Below, piece by piece: positions 1-6,074 of a stretch of 26,197 nt of DNA. Below the pieces are notes generated by a model. That model did not search any database, was not told the origin of the DNA, and saw only the letters and a program-made list of their open reading frames with translations. Where the stretch lies: NCBI GenBank assembly GCA_004555425.1, contig SFID01000018.1, positions 1 to 26,197 of the forward strand. Direction: 5' to 3'. Positions within the stretch are counted from its first letter, which is position 1. Every line of letters begins with the position of its first letter. The translations under genes and the position numbers were made by a program. The DNA is from Bacteroidales bacterium (lineage in GTDB: Bacteria > Bacteroidota > Bacteroidia > Bacteroidales > Bacteroidaceae).

Positions 1-240
1 ACCTAAAATTTCATTAATTAAACTTGTTTGGCCTTACTCTTCAAGGGGTTTATACTGGGTTTTGTCTTTCATATCTGATACAAGCCTAGAGCAACGCGAG
101 CTACATTGCCTCGCAATCTGGAACCACCTGCGCAGTCCCCCGAAATGTTAAAATCCAACTTTTTTAGCGCGAAAAACTTTAATATCTTTTACGATTTCAG
201 CCGCAAAAAAAATCCTACATCGGCGATTCGTTCACCGATA

Positions 241-300
241 AAGCCAAGAAAATTTCCGATCAAGCCAAGAAAATTTCCGATCAAGCCAAGAAAATTTCCA
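241..300. repeat. 21-bp tandem repeat, about three copies
   Basis: The unit starting AAGCCAAGAAAATTTCCG and ending ATC occurs at 241-261 and 262-282 without change, and a third copy at 283-300 diverges in its last bases. A degenerate partial copy precedes it. There are no unique spacers between units, so this is not a CRISPR array. No function is apparent. Confidence 0.9.
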
Positions 301-500
301 ACTTCCGATGTATTTCACGCCTTATATTGGCCAAAAAAAGAGGAGAAAACCCCGTGTTTAGGGCTCTCTCCTCTTCGCTAGTACAAAGATACAACATTTT
401 TCCGCGAAATCCAAATTGCGTTAACATTTCGCAACACTTCGGAAATGTTAAAAACGAGGTTTTTTATTTAGAATTTATAATGATGGCGGTCTCAATGAAA

Positions 501-652
501 AGGCAATGTACCGCACGTTGCTTGCAACGTGTGGCTCCGCGAAATTATTGCACGATAGGAGGTGTAGCGATCGCTGCACCAAGTTACTCCTTATATATAA
601 GGTGTCATTTCCGCGGAGCCACACGTTGCAAGCAACGTGCGGTACATTGCCT
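501..652. repeat. 41-bp perfect inverted repeat element with 70-nt loop (BIME/REP-like)
   Basis: The arms 501-541 and 612-652 are perfect reverse complements over 41 bp. Each arm contains an internal palindrome (CACGTTGC-TT-GCAACGTG), so the structure can fold either as one long stem or as two separate hairpins. The 70-nt loop also contains palindromes, including CCTTATATATAAGG (589-602) and GGTGTAGCGA / TCGCTGCACC. A second copy of the arm pair lies at 25966-26096 with an unrelated loop. The paired inverted arms with a variable centre resemble REP/BIME-type intergenic elements. No transposase is present here. Confidence 0.85.
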
Positions 653-849
653 TGCAATGGGAACGAACTCCTTTTCAATTAGAAATTAGGAATTGGCCTT
701 GCAATGAGAACGAACTCCTTACTCACATGCCCTCGAGCAACGTGCGGTACGTTACTTAGCAATGAGAACAAGACAGCCCAGAAAGAACAAGGGAACCACG
801 CCCTCATAGCATGGTTCCCTCATCGTCTAGTTTATAGTTCGCGCTAGCA

Positions 850-1023
850 TTATTCCTGATTATCCCAGGGGAATTGGCTTTCGTCTTCGTAGGTGAAGTC
901 CTTCTTGTTGGTCCAACCGTCCTCTTCGTTATAGCTGCTGCTGGTTACGATGAGGTTGGCCACGTTGTCAGAGAGATTGAGCTGGACGACCCAGTTTTTG
1001 GGGGCAATATATGTTTTCTTCAT
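850..1023 (-). CDS. 57-aa small protein of unknown function (MKKxYxxP type)
   Basis: I do not recognise a named family. The translation begins MKKTYIAPKNWVVQLN and ends in an acidic and aromatic stretch (…DFTYEDESQFPWDNQE). It has no signal peptide or membrane segment, and the C-terminal half is rich in D, E, N, S and W. It starts 24 nt after the stop codon of the large secreted protein and is probably co-transcribed with it. From general knowledge, Bacteroidales genomes carry many 50-70-aa proteins that open with MKK-x-Y-x-x-P followed by a short hydrophobic strand, and most are unannotated. The intact frame, the recognisable N-terminus and the operon position argue that it is real. No Shine-Dalgarno sequence is obvious, which is usual in this phylum. 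Confidence 0.65.
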   Translation of the reverse strand: MKKTYIAPKNWVVQLNLSDNVANLIVTSSSYNEEDGWTNKKDFTYEDESQFPWDNQE

Positions 1024-1047
1024 GATGTTGCTAGTTGTTAGGGTGAA

Positions 1048-3465
1048 TTACTGAGCGATAAACTTCTTGCCGCCACGGATGTAGAGCTGTCCGCGCTGGG
1101 GCTGCATGATGCGGCGACCGCTAAGGTCGTAGATGGCAGCATTGTCGGTCTGCTCGCCTGTGAGGATGCTGGCGTCAACCCAAGTGAGCGTGCCGTCATC
1201 AAAGCGGATGGGGAGCATGGCCTGCGGTTTCGCATCACTGGGCATTTCGATATAGGCGCGGTTAGCGGGAATCTTGGTGGTGGCTTTCGGTGTGTAGAAA
1301 CCAGCTTTGTTGGCATCGCCACCCTTGCCAAGCGTGCGGTAGTTCTTGGCTGTGGCTTCATCGTTACCAAATACGAGGTTGATGAATGTTCCCTTCCATG
1401 TATCGTTAGGCGAATAGGAAACCGATGCGTCGTAAACTACGTCAAACATGCTTACGACATTTCCTGAGTATGGATAGTAGAGGACCAAGGGAGTGCCAGC
1501 AGCAATCACGCTTTCTCTGTTAACTTCCGTGAGATCAAGTACCTTCACTTCCTTTCCGTCAATAATTTCGGTAGTAAGCTCACCTGTATATGCAGTTGTG
1601 CCATAGTCGTTGACGTTAAACTTGAGGTCAACGGGAGCACAAAGAGTGGCGTATGCCTCACTGCCTACATCGTTGAGGGGAATGGTGTACGAGGAGGCCT
1701 CGCGCAGATACCAGAAACCTTCTTTGGTATCTGGCTTGGTCGTAACCATTTCCAGGGAATTATCGCCAGTGCGGCTGAGGTAGGTTGCGGTGCTAGATTG
1801 GGTCAACTTGATAGTGAAGGCCTGATAGGGTTCGCTCTTACCATCAACACTCGAATAGGCAAGGTTGCCGAAGCCATTTCCCAACTCACCGTTCACGTTC
1901 ATATCCTTTTGCGTGTTGACATGGTTCAAGAAAGAACCGAGTCTCCACAGACCTGCAAAATCATTACTCTTTGCGATGTTTACTTCGTAGTTGGTGCTTC
2001 CGTCCTTTAGATTCTTGCTGCTTGCCTGCGCTGTCAGCACAAAACCTGTTTTGTCCACTGCTTCGAGGTAGTAATATCTGTTGGAGTTGTATGCAACCTT
2101 CTTGTTGCCATTCAGGATATCGTTGAGAGAGAGGCCTTCATCTTTCTGCGTCCTGGAGTAGGCTCCTACGTAGCGTTCGGCTGGACAATTCTCAAGGAAG
2201 ATAGAAACTTGGTCGGTGGTCAGGTTGTTCAAAGTAGTTGCGTAGTTCTTGTTATCTACGTAAGAGATACTACCGTCAGAGTTCAAATAGATGAACTTAT
2301 CATTAGCCATAGATTTGAGCACAAAGTACTTGTAACCAAAGTACTCGTAATAGTCAATATCAAACTTGCTGGCATTGGTATTCGTAGAACTAAAGGTTTT
2401 GTTCGTCTCCGTATTTCCCAGGTAATATCCGTTGATATCCTGAAGCGTAAACTTGTCGGCCCAGTTACCACTCATCTTGATAGCGTACTTGGCCACGGAA
2501 GGCTTGCCGCTAGGAATTGTAGCAGTCTGGAAAGCCTCTTCTCCTGAATAGCCCAAGCAGAAATAGTTGCCACTCAGGTCGAAGGGCATACCGGAGATAT
2601 AATCCGTCTTTACATAATATTTTGCTCCAGCAGTGGGTTCTGCGTCCGTATCTTCCACAGGCGTGGTCATAGCAGCATCCGTATAGTAGGTAGCAGTTAC
2701 ATAGTTGGGCAGGTCTGCAAGTCCGCTAATTGAGCTGCCTGCGAACTCGGTAAATTCTGCCTCTTTGAGCTTCGTTGTTCCTGTGCTGTTGTAGAAATAG
2801 TAATGTACACTTGTCGAAGCTGCGGGCTCTATTATTTCGTAGATGGCGAAGTCGAGCACAGCATAGCTAGGGGTGATACCAGAGCCTTTATACGAAACAT
2901 GATAACTTTGAGTTGTAGTTATATTCATGTGGGATAAAGGAATGTTGTTTACAACTACCTGAAACGAATTTGCATAAGCAGCAGAACCAGTCTGGATTGA
3001 CACCGTTGCAATATTGGCATTACCACTTTCCAAGCCAGCAATACGATTTTGGGTATTTCCACTATACTTATAATTTCCCCAGTATTTACCATCGTAACCC
3101 ATCTGAGCATTGGTACCATTGAAGGTAAAGGTGTACCGCAGTCCTTCTCCAGCCATGTTAGTGCAAATTGATTCGATCGAGGTATAACCCTTAGTTTCCT
3201 TATCAGGCTCTCCCATCGTCACAATAGTAAAAGAACCATGACCCGCTCCGTATCTTAGGAATCGATTCTTAAAAGCATCAGGCAAAGCAGCCTTAGCACC
3301 AGAAGCCTCGCCCAAGATTTGGAACGCATACTTGGTAGTACCATCCAATTTGATGTCCTCCAACGATTTGATTTGTTTGAAGCTGTAATCGCTAGCAGCA
3401 AATACAGTACTGCCCCCCCCAAGCGATGCAAGGAGGCAAAGCAAAATTAAAATTTTTCCTTTCAT
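1048..3465 (-). CDS. Large secreted/surface protein with Bacteroidales C-terminal tail
   Basis: This 805-aa protein has a clear signal peptide (MKGK, a hydrophobic run ILILLCLLASL, then …VFAA, with cleavage probably near residue 24). No catalytic family is recognisable. The middle contains repeated Y/F/G-rich beta-type segments. From roughly residue 600, a segment with 'YTIPLNDVGSEAYATLCAPVDL' followed by 'AGTPLVLYY' resembles the module seen near the C-terminus of many Prevotella/Bacteroides extracellular proteins. The end, 'AAIYDLSGRRI … GGKKFIAQ', matches the short tail common on exported Bacteroidales proteins. Likely location is the outer surface or the medium. Codons 15-18 of the signal peptide contain a G8 tract, so slipped-strand frameshifting could switch expression. 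Base composition is lower in G+C than in the housekeeping genes upstream. The gene has a long leader and appears to be transcribed apart from the transporter upstream, which ends in a terminator. Confidence 0.85.
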   Translation of the reverse strand: MKGKILILLCLLASLGGGSTVFAASDYSFKQIKSLEDIKLDGTTKYAFQILGEASGAKAALPDAFKNRFLRYGAGHGSFTIVTMGEPDKETKGYTSIESICTNMAGEGLRYTFTFNGTNAQMGYDGKYWGNYKYSGNTQNRIAGLESGNANIATVSIQTGSAAYANSFQVVVNNIPLSHMNITTTQSYHVSYKGSGITPSYAVLDFAIYEIIEPAASTSVHYYFYNSTGTTKLKEAEFTEFAGSSISGLADLPNYVTATYYTDAAMTTPVEDTDAEPTAGAKYYVKTDYISGMPFDLSGNYFCLGYSGEEAFQTATIPSGKPSVAKYAIKMSGNWADKFTLQDINGYYLGNTETNKTFSSTNTNASKFDIDYYEYFGYKYFVLKSMANDKFIYLNSDGSISYVDNKNYATTLNNLTTDQVSIFLENCPAERYVGAYSRTQKDEGLSLNDILNGNKKVAYNSNRYYYLEAVDKTGFVLTAQASSKNLKDGSTNYEVNIAKSNDFAGLWRLGSFLNHVNTQKDMNVNGELGNGFGNLAYSSVDGKSEPYQAFTIKLTQSSTATYLSRTGDNSLEMVTTKPDTKEGFWYLREASSYTIPLNDVGSEAYATLCAPVDLKFNVNDYGTTAYTGELTTEIIDGKEVKVLDLTEVNRESVIAAGTPLVLYYPYSGNVVSMFDVVYDASVSYSPNDTWKGTFINLVFGNDEATAKNYRTLGKGGDANKAGFYTPKATTKIPANRAYIEMPSDAKPQAMLPIRFDDGTLTWVDASILTGEQTDNAAIYDLSGRRIMQPQRGQLYIRGGKKFIAQ
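3413..3420 (-). repeat. G8 homopolymer tract inside signal-peptide codons
   Basis: On the coding strand the bases read CTT GGG GGG GGC AGT, encoding Leu-Gly-Gly-Gly-Ser at residues 15-19 of the secreted protein. Loss or gain of one G would frameshift the gene within 60 bases of its start. Tracts of this length in the 5' end of surface-protein genes are a classic substrate for slipped-strand phase variation. Confidence 0.9.
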
Positions 3466-3717
3466 AATAATTGTGTTTTAGTTAGTTTGTTCTTTGGTTT
3501 GTTGGCTGTGCGCGGTGAGCCTTGGAGGGGCTACTTGCTGTCCGACGCGGGCGCACCGTGCTGGGAAAGAACAAAGGGAGCTGATGTCGAAAGGCCCGCC
3601 TTTGTTCAGAGAGAAATTGCTGGCGGACCTCAACATTCCTAGTAGCGTTGCCTGCGCTGGTTACAACAATATTTTGGGCCAGCCTACCTTCAAAATGCAG
3701 CTGGAACACCACGCTCT

Positions 3718-3726
3718 GGGGGGGGG
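3718..3726. repeat. G9 homopolymer (C9 on the transcribed strand) in the leader
   Basis: Nine consecutive G residues on the plus strand lie about 253 bp upstream of the secreted protein's start codon. Together with the G8 tract in the coding sequence this gives the locus two slippage-prone sites, one in the leader and one in the reading frame. Confidence 0.9.
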
Positions 3727-3798
3727 TAATACGTCCGTTTCATATTCTCATAATAATTGGGGGCGAGAGGAAGCCAAGCCTCCTAGCCAATAGGTAAC

Positions 3799-3827
3799 AA
3801 AAAAACCGCACCCATCCAGCAGACGGG
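3799..3827 (-). terminator. Terminator-like hairpin within the leader (possible attenuator)
   Basis: On the minus strand the sequence reads CCCGTC-TGCTG-GATGGG (6-bp stem with one G·T pair), then TGCGG, then T7 (the A7 run at 3799-3805 on plus). It sits about 27 nt downstream of the candidate -7 box and about 335 nt upstream of the secreted protein's start, so it could end a short transcript or act as an attenuator. Confidence 0.45.
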
Positions 3828-3853
3828 CACAGGTTAACTCAGTCTTTGCGCGA

Positions 3854-3861
3854 CAAATATA
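3854..3861 (-). promoter_or_regulatory. Candidate Bacteroidetes -7 box (TATATTTG)
   Basis: The minus strand reads TATATTTG, matching the Bacteroidetes -7 consensus TAnnTTTG. No TTTG -33 element is seen at the expected spacing; the nearest TTTG is only 10 nt upstream. It is the best match I found between the upstream terminator and the secreted-protein gene. Confidence 0.35.
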
Positions 3862-4000
3862 CCACTTCCTGCAAAATAAATATGAATTTTCTAACGAAAA
3901 TGTCAAAAAATCTGAGAAAAATGGTTCATAGATATTGGTTTTGCTATCTGTCAGTAGCAAAAAGTGAATAAAAATAGCCTTTCACTGTTGCTTTGATAGC

Positions 4001-4041
4001 AAAAAAAGGCGCGGCCAAACCGTAGGAAACGGTGGCCGCGC
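4001..4041 (-). terminator. Strong intrinsic terminator after the AspT-type transporter
   Basis: On the minus strand an 8-bp stem GCGCGGCC / GGCCGCGC (4034-4041 and 4009-4016) encloses a second complementary pair (ACCGT / ACGGT) and is followed by CC and T7 (A7 at 4001-4007 on plus). It begins 41 nt past the transporter's stop codon. Confidence 0.85.
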
Positions 4042-4082
4042 TATGCAGCATTGCGCGAAAAGAGAATGCAACGAGCGGTTCG

Positions 4083-5726
4083 TCAACCGAACCAAAGCAT
4101 CACAATCACCTGGGCTATGATGACGCGCAGGAACATACAGAGCGGATAAACGGCGGCGTAGGCCACGGAGGCTTTGTTGCCCGGCATCGCATCGTTGACA
4201 TAGCCCAGCGCAATCGGGTTGGCCATCGCGCCGCAAAGCATTCCCGCTGTCGTAGGTACGCTGGTGCGCATCACCAACACGCTCACGGCCGCCATAATCA
4301 TGACGGGCAGCATCGTGATGAGCAGACCGAAACCTATCCAGCCCAGTGCGGCGGGCTTCATCACCGTGGCCAGAAAGTCGCTGCCCGCATCCAGACCGAG
4401 GCAGGCCAGGTACATGGAGAGGCCCAAAGAGCGCAGCATGAGGTTGGCACTCGTGGTGGTATAGGTGACCATGTGGAAGCGCGGGCCGTAGGCACCGATG
4501 AGAATACCCATGATGATGGGGCCGCCAGCCAGTCCGAGGCGCACGGGATAACTCAGTCCGAGGTGGACAGGCAGGCTGCCGAGCAGGAGGCCCAGCACAA
4601 TGCCAATGAAAATGGTGACCATATTCGGCTCGTCAAGGTGCTTGACAGCATTGCCAAGTTCCTGCGTGACGCGCTTGATGCTGTCGGACTCGCCCACCAC
4701 GGTGACACGGTCGCCCATGCGGAGGGTGAGCGAAGGCGTGGCCACAAGCTGGAGGCCCGCACGCTTGACGCGGCTCACGTTGACACCATAGCGATTGCGC
4801 AGGTGGAGGTCGCTGAGACGCTTGCCGTTGATTTCGGGGCGCGTGACGATGATGCGCTGCGAGATGAGGTGGGCATCGAGGGCGTTCCAATCGACATCCT
4901 TGTCATTCCAGTCCGTCTCGTCGTGCTTGCCAAAAAATACGGTAAGCTGGTTGACGTATCGCTCCTGCGTGATGACGAGGATGCGGTCGCCCTCCTCGAA
5001 GAGGGTTTCGGCAGTGGGGAGGATGACGCGGCCGCCGCGCCACAGGCGGCTCACCACGAACTTGTGCTCGTCGAGGCCCGCCACTTCGTGGAGATTGTGG
5101 TGGAAGATGGCGGGATTGCAGACGAGGAAGGAGGTGATGTAGGCTTGGTCGGGCTCCTCGCTCTTCTTGGCGCTCTGCCGCTCGTGGCGCGTGAGCCACC
5201 CGCGCATAATGATGATGGCAACGATGACGCCGACCATACCGAGCGGATAGGTCACGGCGCAACTCAGGGCCGCACCCGAGGACGGCTGTCCCAGTTGCTT
5301 GAGCGTCTGCTGGGCCGCACCGAGCGCGGGGGTATTGGTCGTGGCACCGCAGAGCACGCCCATCATATCGCCGATGGGCACAAAACCGCCCCACACAATG
5401 AATAGCGACATGAACGTGCCAAGCAGGACAACGCCCAAAGCCAAGAGATTGAGCCGCGCTCCACCCGAGCGAAACGAACTCATAAAGCCCGGGCCGACCT
5501 GCAAACCAAGAATATACACAAAGAGGATAAGGCCGAAGCTCTCGGCATAACTCAGCATCTGTGCATCAATATCAATACCCAAAGCACCAGCCAAGATACC
5601 GATAAAGAATACATAGGTAACCCCAAGGCTGATACCGCGCACACGTATCTTGCCCAAAGAAAGTCCGATGGCACAAATCAGACAAATGACGATTACAGCC
5701 TGTATGGCTGGAGAGAGGGAAAGCAT
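4083..5726 (-). CDS. AspT/YidE/YbjL-family putative transporter
   Basis: This 547-aa inner-membrane protein shows the family's duplicated layout. An N-terminal set of about five membrane helices (residues about 5-185) includes 'FVYILGLQVGPGFMSSF'. Two soluble RCK_C/TrkA-C-type domains follow (roughly residues 195-265 and 285-360, with 'VGLDEHKFVVSRLWRGG'-like and 'INGKRLSDLHLRNRYGVNVSRV' segments). A second helical set (about 370-547) contains 'GLSMYLACLGLDAGSDF'. Relatives include the aspartate/alanine antiporter AspT and uncharacterised YidE/YbjL; the substrate here cannot be predicted. The chosen start leaves a short periplasmic N-terminus typical of the family. Tandem TTAGGAG repeats lie four bases upstream of the start codon. 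The gene follows sbcC at 343 bp and ends in its own terminator. Confidence 0.88.
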   Translation of the reverse strand: MLSLSPAIQAVIVICLICAIGLSLGKIRVRGISLGVTYVFFIGILAGALGIDIDAQMLSYAESFGLILFVYILGLQVGPGFMSSFRSGGARLNLLALGVVLLGTFMSLFIVWGGFVPIGDMMGVLCGATTNTPALGAAQQTLKQLGQPSSGAALSCAVTYPLGMVGVIVAIIIMRGWLTRHERQSAKKSEEPDQAYITSFLVCNPAIFHHNLHEVAGLDEHKFVVSRLWRGGRVILPTAETLFEEGDRILVITQERYVNQLTVFFGKHDETDWNDKDVDWNALDAHLISQRIIVTRPEINGKRLSDLHLRNRYGVNVSRVKRAGLQLVATPSLTLRMGDRVTVVGESDSIKRVTQELGNAVKHLDEPNMVTIFIGIVLGLLLGSLPVHLGLSYPVRLGLAGGPIIMGILIGAYGPRFHMVTYTTTSANLMLRSLGLSMYLACLGLDAGSDFLATVMKPAALGWIGFGLLITMLPVMIMAAVSVLVMRTSVPTTAGMLCGAMANPIALGYVNDAMPGNKASVAYAAVYPLCMFLRVIIAQVIVMLWFG

Positions 5727-5730
5727 TATT

Positions 5731-5754
5731 AGTTAGGAGTTAGGAGTTAGGAGT
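5731..5754. repeat. Tandem 7-bp TTAGGAG repeats upstream of the transporter
   Basis: Three GTTAGGA/TTAGGAG units form a 24-bp block identical to the block at 13131-13154 upstream of ispG. On the mRNA strand the block reads as repeated CUCCUAA, i.e. it resembles the anti-Shine-Dalgarno end of 16S rRNA and not a ribosome-binding site. Confidence 0.85.
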
Positions 5755-5815
5755 CGCCTTTCAATTAGGAATCTCATTCAATGAGGAGTTAGGAATTAGG
5801 AATGAGGAATGAGGA

Positions 5816-5871
5816 ATTAGGAATTGTGAGTTGGGAGAGAATATTAGGAGTTCATCCTCATTGAAAGGCAA
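5816..5871. repeat. 56-bp intergenic repeat core, copy 1
   Basis: The segment is identical to 24679-24734. Its right part forms an inverted repeat TTAGGAGTT / AACTCCTAA with a 17-nt loop that contains CATCCTCATTGAAAGG. It is flanked on the left by AGGAATTAGG-type units and on the right by TCCTAAC units, giving an overall inverted organisation. Confidence 0.92.
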
Positions 5872-5918
5872 CTCCTAACTCCTAACTCCTAACTCCTAAC
5901 TAAAAGACTATCGAGCCA

Positions 5919-6074
5919 GCAGCCGCAGGCTGCGTGGAACTAGGAAGCCGCAGGCTTCCGTTGAAACTTGAAACTAGGGGACGAAGTCCCCGTTGAAACT
6001 AAGGGAGCCGCAGGCTTCCAACTGAAACTAGGTCGCAAAGCGACCACCAGTAGGAGGAAAAGTTTCCTCCTACT
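5919..6074. repeat. Array of six short hairpins separated by TGAAACT-type spacers
   Basis: The hairpins are 5919-5933 (GCAGCC-GCA-GGCTGC), 5943-5959 (GGAAGCC-GCA-GGCTTCC), 5977-5991 (GGGGAC-GAA-GTCCCC), 6003-6019 (GGGAGCC-GCA-GGCTTCC, one G·T), 6031-6045 (GGTCGC-AAA-GCGACC) and 6049-6074 (12-bp stem, overlapping the sbcC stop codon). Stem sequences differ, but the first five have three-base loops, and the spacers after hairpins 2, 3 and 4 contain the common word TGAAACT. The last hairpin could help end the sbcC transcript, although no T-run follows it on the minus strand. Confidence 0.85.

Larger units (their letters stand above)
1..849. other. Gene-free, repeat-rich left end
   Basis: I see no credible gene in this stretch. 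It holds a 21-bp tandem repeat (241-300), a short inverted repeat TTAACATTTC / GAAATGTTAA (421-430 and 442-451), a large 41-bp inverted-repeat element (501-652), and degenerate copies of the same element's arm at about 89-113 and 732-751. The open frames that cross 475-689 run through the palindromic element and have no protein-like composition. The phrase 'gagaacgaactcctt' occurs twice (around 660-675 and 705-720). The stretch is A+T-richer than the neighbouring genes and lies downstream of the last minus-strand gene. Confidence 0.7.
3466..4000 (-). other. Long leader / promoter region of the secreted-protein gene
   Basis: This 535-nt region lies between the transporter's terminator and the start of the secreted protein. 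Open frames on both strands (for example 3482-3712 minus and 3494-3793 plus) have no protein-like character, so I treat it as non-coding. It contains a Bacteroidetes-type -7 box (3854-3861), a hairpin with a T7 run on the minus strand (3799-3827), a C9 tract on the minus strand (G9 at 3718-3726 on plus), and a 9-bp inverted repeat GAACAAAGG / CCTTTGTTC (3569-3577 and 3599-3607). The part from 3500 to 3730 is notably G+C-rich for an intergenic stretch. Confidence 0.5.
5727..6069. other. Repeat-filled intergenic region between sbcC and the transporter
   Basis: The 343 nt hold no gene. From the sbcC side they contain a chain of short hairpins (5919-6074), tandem TCCTAAC units (about 5872-5901), a 56-bp core that recurs after ftsX (5816-5871), further AGGAATTAGGAATGAGG-type low-complexity sequence, and three GTTAGGA units next to the transporter's start (5731-5754). 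The GTTAGGA and TCCTAAC blocks are inverted relative to one another, so the region can form a large stem. No Bacteroidetes promoter consensus was found. Confidence 0.75.

Noticed and set aside
241..300. CRISPR-like repeat
   Set aside because: The units are directly adjacent with no unique spacers, and no cas genes are in the window.
475..689. Open frames on both strands over the left inverted-repeat element
   Set aside because: The frames exist because the arms are palindromic; the same residues appear on both strands.
3482..3793. Overlapping open frames on both strands in the leader of the secreted protein
   Set aside because: Both are short, with R/P-rich or mixed composition, no recognisable domain and no consistent start context. 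Treated as non-coding leader.
4032..5405. 457-codon plus-strand open frame rich in H, E, A and G
   Set aside because: It is the shadow of the AspT-type transporter; its composition is typical of an antisense frame.
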